From CBDCNH01 sp965219015 (GTDB lineage Bacteria; Pseudomonadota; Alphaproteobacteria; Rhodobacterales; Rhodobacteraceae): 64,000 nucleotides of DNA. Below are positions 18,989-27,064 of this stretch, one piece after another (position 1 is the first letter of the stretch; each line of letters begins with the position of its first letter). The DNA lies in the NCBI GenBank assembly GCA_965219015.1, contig CBDCNH010000011.1, positions 496,001 through 560,000 of the forward strand, in the 5' to 3' direction. Made by a program: the position numbers and the translations under genes. The notes beneath the pieces are model-generated. The model was not told the origin of the DNA, made no database searches, and saw only the letters and a program-made list of their open reading frames with translations.

Positions 18989-19826
18989 TCAGGGAAAGCT
19001 CGCCTGAACCGTCGTCGCGGTCAGCGAGACATGGGCGTCCAGCGGCGGGTGCAGCTCGAACGCCTTCGGCTCGCGTGAGAAATTCCACAGCCGGACCAGG
19101 CGCCATTCCGACCGGCGCTCCTCGGCCACGGCCAGTTCGTTGCGCGTGATGTGGAAGGGCGTGCGCTCCCATCCGTTCGTCGTCTTGACCTCGATCAGCC
19201 GAGGAAGCCCGTCCGGACGAGAAGCCCGCGATGTCGTAGCCCGCGCCGTCGCCATCCTCCTCCGACACCCAGCGCACCTTGCGCGCCAGATCGTCCCGTC
19301 CTGCCGTCCGCAAGGCCGCGCGCTCATGCGCCAGCACGCGCTCCTCGCCCGCGCGTCCGAGGGCCCGGTTGCGCTCGTCCCGGCCCGCCACGTCGAACTT
19401 GCGGGCGATGTGCAGCATCTGGTCCAGCTCCTGCGGCGGCGGCTGGTTCGACAGCGTCGGCGGCGGCCCGATCCAGATCTGCGCCGCCTCGCGTAGGCCA
19501 GCGGCGGGGTGCAGCCCCGGTTGGCGCCCGAGCCAGGCGGGGTTCAGCGCCAGCCACCGCGCCACGGCATCCACCAAGGTCATCTGGAAGTTGAACGCGG
19601 GCTTGTCGCTGGGGATCCAGTCCTCGCCGAGTCCCTTCAGCACCGCACTGATGTTCTGGTGCTTGAACTCGACGGACCCCTCGGACCGGTCGTTCAGCAG
19701 CGGCAGGAGCGCCCGGCGATGCTCGGCCTTCTTGTAGGGCCGCCCGGAGACGTCGTCGGCCAGCATCGCGAAGTCATCCGCGACGATCAGGTCGTTCTCT
19801 TCATCCGTCGAGGGCCCGTTCGACAT
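18989..19826 (-). pseudogene. DUF3883-domain protein gene, frameshifted
   Basis: The first ~205 codons read an N-terminal domain (DDFAMLADDVSGRPYKKAEH, FKHQNISAVLKGLGEDWIP) and the start of a DUF3883 nuclease-like domain (NRALGRAGEERVLAHERAAL, GAGYDIAGFSS). Near 19213-19214 one extra base throws the frame; the other frame continues perfectly as DGLPRLIEVKTTNGWERTPF and FHITRNELAVAEERRSEWRL to a stop at 18989. The EVKTT lysine motif of DUF3883, resembling restriction-endonuclease folds, lies after the shift. Such proteins occur with restriction and defence genes. It is a recent pseudogene or a sequencing error. Confidence 0.8.
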
Positions 19827-20165
19827 TGCGCCAGGCTATGGGCGCGAAGTCTGTTTGTCATCAGAGACTTCCGGCAGGGATTTCGCTGCTGTCGCCGGCC
19901 CATGCACCAGCGCCAAGGCCTGGTGATCGGCCGCCACGGAGCCGTCCTTCTGACCGCCCTGCGCCTTCGTGTCGGTCTCCGTCACCGGATTAACTCGCGA
20001 ACGGGACGACCCCGTGAGCGCGGCAACCCACCAGAAATAAAGGATGTTTCGCGCCGTCCTGTGGCCGTCGAGGGGCGCTCGAAGAGAGACGCGGGCCATT
20101 CGGAGACCCATTCCGCGTCAAGCGCCCAGTCTCCGAAGGGCGGATGGCCCTGCCAACGCCCTTTG
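19827..20165. other. non-coding stretch, nothing recognised
   Basis: About 340 bases upstream of the DUF3883 gene. Open frames here are short and lack family resemblance. The sequence is less GC-rich than the flanks toward its right end. The promoter of the DUF3883 gene presumably lies at its left side. Confidence 0.5.
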
Positions 20166-20197
20166 AAACAAAAAGAAAAAAGGCCCCAATCGGGGCC
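20166..20197 (-). terminator. rho-independent terminator reading leftward
   Basis: Read on the minus strand, a 6-bp GC stem (GGCCCC/GGGGCC, loop of 4) is followed directly by a run of T residues (T6-C-T5). There is no complete minus-strand gene just upstream of it; only a tRNA-3'-end-like fragment at 20223-20238. It therefore looks like an orphan terminator. Confidence 0.75.
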
Positions 20198-20198
20198 C

Positions 20199-20238
20199 TT
20201 GGACGGATTCAGTGTCTGAATGTGGCGGAGCGGATGGG
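20199..20238 (-). other. tRNA-Ser 3'-end-like remnant beside orphan terminator
   Basis: The plus-strand bases 20223-20230 (TGGCGGAG) equal the last eight bases of the tRNA-Ser gene at 42237 (CTCCGCCA on the minus strand), and 13 of the first 16 bases match; then similarity fades. A small TTCAG-TGT-CTGAA dyad (20208-20220) and the terminator follow. This could be the end of a deleted tRNA gene or a decayed attachment site. The match is short, so chance is possible. Confidence 0.3.
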
Positions 20239-20282
20239 CCTGATATCCAACCTTCTCTTGTGGATGCATTTTTCGTCGCCTG

Positions 20283-20300
20283 ACGTCACTGGGATGTCAT
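20283..20300 (+). promoter_or_regulatory. candidate Pho box upstream of phnF operon
   Basis: Two 7-bp half-sites, ACGTCAC and ATGTCAT, separated by 4 bases, with the GTCA cores exactly 11 bp apart. This matches the direct-repeat layout of PhoB boxes (CTGTCAT-N4-CTGTCAT) at 10 of 14 positions. Phosphonate operons are commonly PhoB-controlled. It ends 45 bases before the chosen phnF start. Confidence 0.5.
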
Positions 20301-20317
20301 GAGGTGGGTGCAGTGAT

Positions 20318-20335
20318 GAGTCATTCGAACGACTC
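20318..20335. promoter_or_regulatory. 18-bp palindrome, candidate PhnF operator
   Basis: GAGTCATTCGAACGACTC is a near-perfect palindrome (one mismatched pair) directly in front of the GGGGAG ribosome site of phnF. Its core TCATTCGAACGA recurs with one change upstream of phnC (29162). PhnF is a GntR/HutC-type repressor, so autoregulation through this site is likely (inference). Confidence 0.55.
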
Positions 20336-20345
20336 GGGGAGACAG

Positions 20346-21074
20346 ATGGAACCGAACTGGCGACTCGTGCGGGACAACTTGCAGGAGCGGATCGTCGAGG
20401 GGAAATGGTCCGAAGGGGACCGAATGCCCAGCGAGATGGAATTGGGGACGGAGTTCCGCGTAGGGCGCCACTCCGTGCGGCGCGCTCTGGCTGCGCTCGC
20501 TGCCGAGGGATTGCTGAGCGTGGAACAAGGGCGCGGAACATTCGTGCGCCAGCAACCACAAATCCTCTATCGCATCGGCCGTCGGACCCGCTACGGCGAG
20601 AACCTGCGAGCCCAGGGATTGATCCCCGGCGGCGACGCGATCTCTGCCAAGGTCGGCCCGGCGCCGGCCCGCGTCGCCCTGGCGCTGGCACTCGAGACTG
20701 GCGCGCCGGTGCACCACATCCTGCGCCGCGGACGGGCGGATGGCACGCCAATCAGTCTGGGGCTTTCCTTTCATTGCGTGCGGGCTTTTCCGGATATGGC
20801 AAATTTGCGCAACCTGGGTCGCTCGACCACCGAAATCTACCGGGATCACGGGATCGAGGACTACGTTCGCCGCGACACGATGCTCTACGCCCGCCTGCCC
20901 GAGCCGTGGGAGGCGAAGCTCCTCGAGCAAAAGCCCGACCAGCCGGTGATGGTGCAATGCAAGACGGACGCCGCCCGTGACGGACGGCCGCTTGGCCATT
21001 CCGAGGCGATCTGGTGCGCCACGCGTGTCCGGTTCTCGCTCGAGTCATGCAACGATGAAAACAACGATGAGTGA
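20346..21074 (+). CDS. phnF: GntR-family regulator of phosphonate genes
   Basis: A 242-aa GntR/HutC-type transcription factor, the same size as E. coli PhnF. The winged helix is at about residues 5-75 (GDRMPSEMELGTEFRVGRHS, VRRALAALAAEGLLSVEQGR) and the UTRA ligand domain follows (about 90-235). I choose ATG 20346 because GGGGAG lies at a good distance and because this leaves the palindrome at 20318 in the leader; ATG 20316 is an in-frame alternative. It heads the phnFGHIJKLM operon and its end overlaps phnG. Confidence 0.9.
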   Translation: MEPNWRLVRDNLQERIVEGKWSEGDRMPSEMELGTEFRVGRHSVRRALAALAAEGLLSVEQGRGTFVRQQPQILYRIGRRTRYGENLRAQGLIPGGDAISAKVGPAPARVALALALETGAPVHHILRRGRADGTPISLGLSFHCVRAFPDMANLRNLGRSTTEIYRDHGIEDYVRRDTMLYARLPEPWEAKLLEQKPDQPVMVQCKTDAARDGRPLGHSEAIWCATRVRFSLESCNDENNDE

Positions 21075-21513
21075 CTTGATGGCGGACAGGACGAAAGAAC
21101 ACGGCGCCTTTCTCGACACGCTGGCGCGGGCCGATCCCGCGCGGTTGAAGACGCTGGCCGAGGGATTGCTCCCCGCCCTGGGCGATGTCGAGGTGTTGGC
21201 ATCGCGCACCGGGCTCGTCATGCTGCCGATGCGCGATACGGTGACCGAAACCGATTTTCACCTCGGCGAGGTGCTCGTGGCCGAGGCGCACCTGCGCCTC
21301 CTGGGGCATGACGTCGAGGGGTACGGCTTGGTCACGGGACGTAACCTCGAACAGGCGATGGCCATGGCGCTGACCGACGCCGCCGCGGCCGCCAACATCG
21401 AGACGGCGAAGATTGCCGAGTTCGTCGCGGCCGAGGCCGCCACCCTCGAGGCCGCCGATATCGACCGCCTGCGTCGCATCGAGGCGACCCGCGTGAACAT
21501 GGAGACCTTCTGA
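21067..21513 (+). CDS. phnG: PhnG subunit of C-P lyase core complex
   Basis: A 148-aa protein like PhnG, which with PhnH, PhnI and PhnJ forms the core complex and with PhnI/H/L makes the ribose-phosphonate triphosphate from ATP and phosphonate. Recognised by LARADPARLKTLAEGLLPAL near the N-terminus, RTGLVMLPMRDTVTETDFHL and the GEVLVAEAHL segment. The start at ATG 21067 overlaps phnF by 8 bases; ATG 21079 is possible. The stop overlaps phnH (TGATG). Confidence 0.9.
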   Translation: MSDLMADRTKEHGAFLDTLARADPARLKTLAEGLLPALGDVEVLASRTGLVMLPMRDTVTETDFHLGEVLVAEAHLRLLGHDVEGYGLVTGRNLEQAMAMALTDAAAAANIETAKIAEFVAAEAATLEAADIDRLRRIEATRVNMETF

Positions 21514-22055
21514 TGCTGAAGATCCCGCAACCGGACGCGGACGAGGTTCGCGACAACGCCGCCTTCGCGTCGCTGATGTGGGCGCTGTCGCGGCCGGGAA
21601 GCGTGCACGTCCTGCCCCATTCGGGGCAGGAACCCGTCATCCTCGCCCTGGTCGACCGCGAATGCCGCGCCTGCGCCGACGATCCCGATCTGGAGGCAGT
21701 GCTACGCGCCACCGGCGCCACCCTCGTCCCCGAAGGCCTAGCCGATTACGCCTGCCTGTCGCTGGACACCGACGCCGGGATCGACCGCTTCGCCCGGCTG
21801 GCGCCCGGTGATCCGCTCTATCCCGATACCGGGGCCACGGTGCTGACCCGCGCCACGATCGGCGAAGGCGCCGTCGTGCGGCTTTCGGGGCCCGGGATCG
21901 AGACGACGACGGATTTGCGTCTGGGCGGGCTGCATCCTGCGCTCTGGCCAGCGCGCGCCCAGCTTTGCCGGTACCCACAGGGCGTGGAAATGATCTTTAT
22001 AGACGGGGCGCGGCTAGTCGCGCTGCCGCGCTCGACGCACGTGGAGGTGCTCTGA
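21513..22055 (+). CDS. phnH: PhnH subunit of C-P lyase core complex
   Basis: A 180-aa PhnH-like protein, a catalytically inert PLP-transferase fold that completes the PhnGHIJ complex. Seen features include FASLMWALSRPGSVHVLP near residue 18, DYACLSLDTDAG near 78, and GLHPALWPARAQLCRYPQGV near 138 with the conserved PxGxE/D-type turn before IFIDGARLVALPR. It overlaps phnG and phnI by TGATG junctions, so translation is coupled. Confidence 0.9.
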   Translation: MLKIPQPDADEVRDNAAFASLMWALSRPGSVHVLPHSGQEPVILALVDRECRACADDPDLEAVLRATGATLVPEGLADYACLSLDTDAGIDRFARLAPGDPLYPDTGATVLTRATIGEGAVVRLSGPGIETTTDLRLGGLHPALWPARAQLCRYPQGVEMIFIDGARLVALPRSTHVEVL

Positions 22056-23125
22056 TGGCCTACGTCGCCACACGGGGTGGAGAACGCGCCATCGAACAAT
22101 CCGAACGGCTCTATCGGGAGGGTCTGGGCGAGATAGATGCCGCGCGAGTGGCGCAGATTGAACTCGCCCTGCCGGCCCTGGTGGACCGCCTGATGGGCGA
22201 GTCGTCGCTTTATGCGCCGGATCTTGCCGCTCTCGCCCTGGCGCAGGCGGGGGGTGACCTCTCGGAAGCCGTGCTTCTGCTGCGGGCCTGGCGGACAACG
22301 CAGCCGCGGCTGCAGGTGGCCGAGCCGGTGCAGCAGGAGACGAGCTTTACACATCGTCGGATCTCAGCCGCGTTCAAGGACATTCCGGGTGGCCAGATCC
22401 TTGGCCCCACGCTCGACTACGCGCATCGGCTTCTGGCGACCGACGTCCTCGAAGGCACGCCCTACACGCCGCTCCCGGTGGAGCCGGCTGCACGTCCCGC
22501 GCCGGCCACGCATCCCTCGCTGGCCAACTGGCAAAAGGCGCAGGGCCTAGTGGCCACGCCCCGGCGCGAGGACGTGGCCAAGGACAGGATCCCCGACCTC
22601 ACGCGCGAGCCGCTGCTGTTTCCGGCCAAGCGTGCACATACGCTGCAAAGTCTGGCGCGCGCCGAGACCGGCGGCGTCCTGGCGCTGGGCTATTCGGCAA
22701 TGCGGGGCTACGGCACGGCACATCCGACCGTGAACGAGCTGCGTCTGTCGGAGCCGGAGGTGCGGGTAACGCATCCGTGCGGCACGACGTTCAGCGCCGG
22801 GCGGGTCAAGACGAGCCAAGCCGAGGTGGTCACGACTAAAGGAGCCGGTACGCTCAAGCTGGGCTTTTGCGGAACCTTCGGCTGGAACGAGATCAAGGTC
22901 ATCTCGGGCGCGACGCTCGACCTCAATAGCGCCGGCGCGCCAAAGAATTCGGCCACCGAGGAGGAGTTTTTCCTCTATCACACCGAACCGGTCGAAAGCT
23001 CTGGGTTCTGCATCCATTTCAAGCTGCCGCATTACGTCACGTTCCAGTCCGCGCTCGACAACCTGCGCGGCGCGAAGGGCGGGGCGGCCGCCTCGGAGAC
23101 CCCACGCGAGGAAGAAGACGCATGA
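22055..23125 (+). CDS. phnI: PhnI nucleosidase subunit of C-P lyase core complex
   Basis: A 356-aa PhnI-like protein, which displaces adenine from ATP with phosphonate (with PhnG, H and L). The N-terminus MAYVATRGGERAIEQSERLY and the stretch QQETSFTHRRISAAFKDIPG are typical. The metal-site histidines of the C-terminus are kept as H321 and H326 (CIHFKLPHYVTFQ), corresponding to H328/H333 of the E. coli enzyme from memory. PhnI therefore looks functional, which contrasts with the partner PhnJ. It overlaps phnJ by 4 bases (ATGA). Confidence 0.93.
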   Translation: MAYVATRGGERAIEQSERLYREGLGEIDAARVAQIELALPALVDRLMGESSLYAPDLAALALAQAGGDLSEAVLLLRAWRTTQPRLQVAEPVQQETSFTHRRISAAFKDIPGGQILGPTLDYAHRLLATDVLEGTPYTPLPVEPAARPAPATHPSLANWQKAQGLVATPRREDVAKDRIPDLTREPLLFPAKRAHTLQSLARAETGGVLALGYSAMRGYGTAHPTVNELRLSEPEVRVTHPCGTTFSAGRVKTSQAEVVTTKGAGTLKLGFCGTFGWNEIKVISGATLDLNSAGAPKNSATEEEFFLYHTEPVESSGFCIHFKLPHYVTFQSALDNLRGAKGGAAASETPREEEDA

Positions 23126-24036
23126 AACTTCGAGACCTCACGAACGAATGGGCGTCCTTCTCGTACGGCTTTCTCGACGCTTCGGCGAAACGCGAAATCC
23201 GGCGGCGGCTGCTCAAAGCCATCGCCGTTCCCGGATGTCAAATACCCTACGCCAGCCGCGAGGTGCCTATCGCCCGCGGCTGGGGTACCGGGGGCCTGCA
23301 AGTGACGCTGACCCTGCTGAACCGCGAGTCGATAGTCAAAGTCATAGACCAAGGGGCCGACGACAGCGTCAATGCCGCCTCCATCCGCCACTTCCTCACT
23401 CGCGTGTCGGGCGCCATCGGGACCTGGGACACGGAGGAAGCGACGATCCTGCAATCGCGCCACCGGATCCCCGAGGAGCGGATGCGCGCGGATCAGGTGC
23501 TCGTCCTGCAGGTTCCCAATCCCGAGCCGCTGCGCGGCGTCGAGCCGAACATGTCCGTGGCCCGCGAGATGCATGCGGACGCGGATTACGGCCGGCTTTG
23601 GCTCACGCTTTACGAACAGATCATCCGCTCGGGCCGGATCATGGAAGGCGCGGCCTATCCGAGCCTTGTCAACGGGCGCCATGTCATGGCTCCCTCGCCG
23701 ATACCGCGCTGGGACGTGCCCAAGCTGAACATGGCGCGGCACCTCACGATCCTGTCGGCGGGACGCGAGAAGCGGATTTACGCGGTGCCGCCTTTCACCC
23801 GGGTCGAGCCGCTGGTCTTCGACGACGTGCCTTACCGCGTCGAGGAGCACACCGGCCTAAAATGCCAACGCTCCGGCGTCACCGGCTTCTTCATGAACGA
23901 GATCCCGCAGGACGGGGGTCGGACCACCTACGAAGTGTCCGATAGTCATCTCGGCATCAAGGCGATCCGCCGGGCCGAGGGCGAAGACACCGCGATCGGC
24001 GAAACTTGGTACAAAGACGGGAAGTTCCGGCCATGA
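23122..24036 (+). CDS. phnJ: PhnJ-like C-P lyase subunit lacking the cysteine cluster
   Basis: A 304-aa homologue of PhnJ, the radical-SAM enzyme that cuts the C-P bond. Most of the protein is well conserved: PGCQIPYASREVPIARGWGT (the proposed glycyl-radical Gly is Gly38), VIDQGADDSVNAASIRHFL, QSRHRIPEERM, PSPIPRWDVPK and GAGREKRIYAVPPFTRVEP. But in the C-terminal cluster region the four E. coli cysteines (C241, C244, C266, C272) align with C248, S251, V272 and G278: GLKCQRSG replaces the CxxC pair and YEVSDSHLG replaces FVCSDTDYC. So cluster ligands and the catalytic Cys are missing. No frameshift explains this; neither other frame restores the motif. It overlaps phnI and phnK by ATGA. Confidence 0.9.
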   Translation: MKLRDLTNEWASFSYGFLDASAKREIRRRLLKAIAVPGCQIPYASREVPIARGWGTGGLQVTLTLLNRESIVKVIDQGADDSVNAASIRHFLTRVSGAIGTWDTEEATILQSRHRIPEERMRADQVLVLQVPNPEPLRGVEPNMSVAREMHADADYGRLWLTLYEQIIRSGRIMEGAAYPSLVNGRHVMAPSPIPRWDVPKLNMARHLTILSAGREKRIYAVPPFTRVEPLVFDDVPYRVEEHTGLKCQRSGVTGFFMNEIPQDGGRTTYEVSDSHLGIKAIRRAEGEDTAIGETWYKDGKFRP

Positions 24037-24845
24037 CGACCGCGATGGAATTGGATGCCCCCCGGCTGATGACGACGCCGCCGCTCATGCGGCTCGAAGG
24101 GGTCTCGAAGCGCTACGGCGATGTCGTCGCCCTCGCGGACGTTGCGGCCACCGTCTTTCCCGGCGAAGTACTGGGCATCGTCGGCGAAAGCGGCTCGGGC
24201 AAATCGACCTTCCTGCGGATCATGAACCTCGAGGAGCGGCCCGACCGGGGGAGCTATCGTCTGACCCTGCCCGAGGTCGCGGAGGCACAGGGCGATCTCT
24301 TCGCGCTGGGCCGTTACGAGGCGCGGATGCTGCGGGCCCGGCATATCGGCATCGTCTATCAGAACCCCCATCAGGGGCTGCTCATGGACCATACCTCCTC
24401 TGGCAACGTGGCCGAACGGCTCTTGGTCGCGGGCGAGCGGCGCTTCGCCATGCTGCGCGAGAAGGCAGGCGATGCGCTCGACGCTTCCGAATTTCCGCTC
24501 GAGCGGATGGACGCCCGCCCGATCGAGCTTTCGGGCGGGATGCAGCAGCGCGTCCAGCTCGCCAAGGCGATCGCGCTCGAGCCGGAGATCCTGCTTCTCG
24601 ACGAGCCGACCACGGGTTTGGACGTCAGTGTGCAGGCGCTGGTTCTCGACACGCTCAAGCGGCTGCAACGCGACCGCAACATCACGATGGTCATCGTCAG
24701 CCACGATCTGGGGGTGATCCGCACCATGGCCGACCGCGTCATGGTCATGCGGCGCGGACGGGTCGTGGAAGCGGGGCTGGCCGATCAGGTCTTCCAGGAT
24801 CCGCAGCACGCCTACACCCAGCAACTCGTTCATGCCAAGCTATGA
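24033..24845 (+). CDS. phnK: PhnK ABC-type ATPase of C-P lyase complex
   Basis: A 270-aa ABC ATPase. Walker A is GIVGESGSGKSTFLR (about residues 50-64), the signature is ELSGGMQQRVQLAKAIAL, and Walker B is EILLLDEPTTGLDVSVQAL, followed by the switch His in IVSHDLGVIRTMADR. PhnK binds the PhnGHIJ core and is needed for C-P cleavage rather than for transport. The ATG overlaps the phnJ stop (ATGA). The paralogous PhnL follows. Confidence 0.93.
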   Translation: MTTAMELDAPRLMTTPPLMRLEGVSKRYGDVVALADVAATVFPGEVLGIVGESGSGKSTFLRIMNLEERPDRGSYRLTLPEVAEAQGDLFALGRYEARMLRARHIGIVYQNPHQGLLMDHTSSGNVAERLLVAGERRFAMLREKAGDALDASEFPLERMDARPIELSGGMQQRVQLAKAIALEPEILLLDEPTTGLDVSVQALVLDTLKRLQRDRNITMVIVSHDLGVIRTMADRVMVMRRGRVVEAGLADQVFQDPQHAYTQQLVHAKL

Positions 24846-24856
24846 AGGAGGCCGCG

Positions 24857-25561
24857 ATGCCCCCCATTCTGACCGTCGAGGGTCTGGAAAAATCCTTTCG
24901 GATGCATCACCTCGAACAGGATCTTTTCGCATTCGGGAATATTTCGTTCGCCGTGTCCCCTGGCGAGTTCATCCTGCTATCGGGCCCAAATGGCGCCGGC
25001 AAGTCGACGCTTCTGCGTACCCTTTACCGCAGTTACCGCGCCCATGCCGGCACGCTCTGGTACGAGGCGCCCGAGGGGCGCATCGACCTGGCCCGCGCGG
25101 CGGATGTGGATATCGCCTTGCTGCGCCGGCGCGAGATCGGCTTCGTCACGCAGTTCCTGTCGGCTCGCCCGCGCGTCGCGGCCGAGGATATCGTGGCAGA
25201 GCCGTTGCGCGCCGCCGGGCGCCCGGCGGAGGAGGCGCTGACAGAAGCACGGCGCTGGCTGGAGGCGTTCGGTGTCAAGTGCGACCTGTGGCGGGCTTAT
25301 CCGACGACGTTCTCGGGCGGCGAACAGCAGAAGGTGAACCTGGCCCGCGCCTTGATCCGCCCGCCGCGCCTGCTGCTGCTGGACGAGCCCACGGCTTCCC
25401 TCGACACGGGCGCCCGCGTGGCGCTGGTGGATCGTCTTTCCGACCTCAAGTCACAGGGCGTCGCGATCATCGGTGTCTTTCACCATCCCGGCGATGTGGC
25501 CGACATGATCGACCGGGAAATTGCGCTCGAAGCCAGGGAGGCCGCCAATGTGGCTGTCTGA
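24857..25561 (+). CDS. phnL: PhnL ABC-type ATPase of C-P lyase pathway
   Basis: A 234-aa ABC ATPase with Walker A SGPNGAGKSTLLRTLYRSYR, signature TFSGGEQQKVNLARALIR and Walker B LLLLDEPTASLDTGA. PhnL acts with PhnGHI in attaching phosphonate to ribose. The ATG at 24857 has an ideal AAGGAGG at 24845-24851 and gives the normal N-terminus MPPILTVEGLEKSF; the ATG at 24842 overlapping phnK is an alternative. Confidence 0.92.
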   Translation: MPPILTVEGLEKSFRMHHLEQDLFAFGNISFAVSPGEFILLSGPNGAGKSTLLRTLYRSYRAHAGTLWYEAPEGRIDLARAADVDIALLRRREIGFVTQFLSARPRVAAEDIVAEPLRAAGRPAEEALTEARRWLEAFGVKCDLWRAYPTTFSGGEQQKVNLARALIRPPRLLLLDEPTASLDTGARVALVDRLSDLKSQGVAIIGVFHHPGDVADMIDREIALEAREAANVAV

Positions 25562-26723
25562 TTTCCGGGTGGTCCTGCCAGATACAGTCCTTCCCCGGGC
25601 CTCGGTCCGCATCGAAGGCGGGCGGATCGCAGAGATCGTCGAGGGGCCGAGGCGTGACGCTGCGATGGCGGGGGGCGGGCTTCTGCTCCTGCCCGGTTTC
25701 ATCGACATGCACGGCGACATGATCGAGCGCGAGGTGGAACCGCGACCGGGTGTGAAGATGCCGATGGAGCTCGGTCTCCGCGACCTCGATCGCCGGCTTT
25801 CCGCGGCCGGTGTGACAACGGGGTATGCCGCCGTTAGTTTCCACCCCGGGGGCGTCGCCGGCAACCTGCGCAGCTACGATCACAGCGTCACCATGCTGCG
25901 GGCGCTCTATAAAATGCGCCGGAACCTGCGAGCGGATCACCGGGTCCACGCCCGGTTCGAGATCACCTTTCCCGAGGCGCTGAATGTGGTCGAGGACCTG
26001 ATCGGTGAGGGCACAGTCGATCTTGTCTCACTCATGGATCATACGCCGGGACAGGGCCAGTACCGCGACATCGAGCGCCATGCCCGCTTCGTGGCGAAGA
26101 GCCGGGGCCTCAGCGACGAAGCGGCACTCGATATCCTGAAGGACCGCATGGCCGCTAAGGAGCGGATCGCCGGTGAAATCGAGGCGACCCTGCGGGCGAT
26201 GTCGGCCGTCTGCGCCGCGCACGGGATCGCGCTCGCGAGCCATGACGACGACACGCCGGAGAAGGTCTCGCTCATGCGGTCTCTCGGCGCGACCATCAGC
26301 GAGTTCCCGGTGACGAGCGCGGCGGCCGCAGCAGCCCGGTCGCAGGGATTGATGACGGTGATGGGGGCGCCGAACGCCTTGCGCGGGCAAAGCTATTCAG
26401 GAAATCTCTCCGCCCGCGACGCCTTCGCGGATGGGCTGCTCGACATGCTGGCGGCCGACTACCATCCGTCGGCGATCTTGCCCGCGATCCTCGCGCTCGG
26501 AGAACAGAAGGGCGACCTTGCCGCCGCTGTGCGGCTGGCAACACAAAATCCCGCTCGGGCGCTCGGTCTTGGCGACAGGGGGGCGATCCGACCGGGCCTG
26601 TCCGCCGACCTCGTGGTCGCCGACACCGGAGGCGTCGGACATGTTCGGGCCGCGTTCCGTGCCGGGCGCGAGATCTATTCCGACGGAACGCTCTTCCTTT
26701 CTAGCGCACTCGAAGAAGCCTGA
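25548..26723 (+). CDS. phnM: PhnM-type ribose-phosphonate triphosphate diphosphatase
   Basis: A 391-aa amidohydrolase-fold protein of the PhnM family, which removes pyrophosphate from alpha-D-ribosyl-1-phosphonate 5-triphosphate. Conserved motifs are VDLVSLMDHTPGQGQYRDIE, IALASHDDDTPEKV, ISEFPVTSAAAAAARSQGL and GAPNALRGQSYSGNLSARDA. The first metal motif reads PGFIDMHGDMIEREVEPRPG, with HGD in place of the HTD of E. coli PhnM (from memory). Its start overlaps phnL by 14 bases and has AGGGAGG upstream. It ends the first phn operon; a second PhnM paralogue lies at 27705. Confidence 0.9.
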   Translation: MWLSDFRVVLPDTVLPRASVRIEGGRIAEIVEGPRRDAAMAGGGLLLLPGFIDMHGDMIEREVEPRPGVKMPMELGLRDLDRRLSAAGVTTGYAAVSFHPGGVAGNLRSYDHSVTMLRALYKMRRNLRADHRVHARFEITFPEALNVVEDLIGEGTVDLVSLMDHTPGQGQYRDIERHARFVAKSRGLSDEAALDILKDRMAAKERIAGEIEATLRAMSAVCAAHGIALASHDDDTPEKVSLMRSLGATISEFPVTSAAAAAARSQGLMTVMGAPNALRGQSYSGNLSARDAFADGLLDMLAADYHPSAILPAILALGEQKGDLAAAVRLATQNPARALGLGDRGAIRPGLSADLVVADTGGVGHVRAAFRAGREIYSDGTLFLSSALEEA

Positions 26724-27064
26724 CATATCCGTGCCGATCATCGGCGCAGCCCCGGCTTCGACGACCAGCCGGAGTTTTTCGACTGGCTCATCGAAGGATG
26801 ATACCCACCGCGGCTCAGGGCCTGCTTCGTCGAGGCGATCTGCCACCGGACAACAAGAAAACGCAAAAATCGGTGGGGTTTGTGGCGTTGGATCACGACG
26901 ACGATTTCAGTGTCGGCTCACACGCCATCATCGCTTGTAGACTGACCCGAGACCGCCAAGTTCGACGGTTTCGCCCCGTAAATATGGGCGGCCAAGACGA
27001 TCGCCTGCATCCTCGACTACAAGATCACTCACGCGGGCGATCCGTTGCCATGGCGGCGCAGAAC
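26724..27064. other. non-coding stretch after phnM with a possible gene tail
   Basis: No gene can be supported in these 341 bases. A short open stretch near 26745-26804 reads SPGFDDQPEFFDWLIEG and a stop, with host-like codon use, and may be the end of a deleted gene. The remainder has stops in all frames and a lower GC content than the neighbours. Confidence 0.4.

Noticed and set aside
20223..20320. A complete tRNA gene on the minus strand upstream of the orphan terminator
   Set aside because: Beyond the last eight bases no T-arm pairing, anticodon arm or 5' acceptor strand could be found, so only a remnant is possible.
23122..24036. A compensated double frameshift hiding the PhnJ cysteines
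   Set aside because: Both alternative frames through 23850-23970 were read; neither contains the CxxC or VCSDTDYC-type motif, and one has an early stop.
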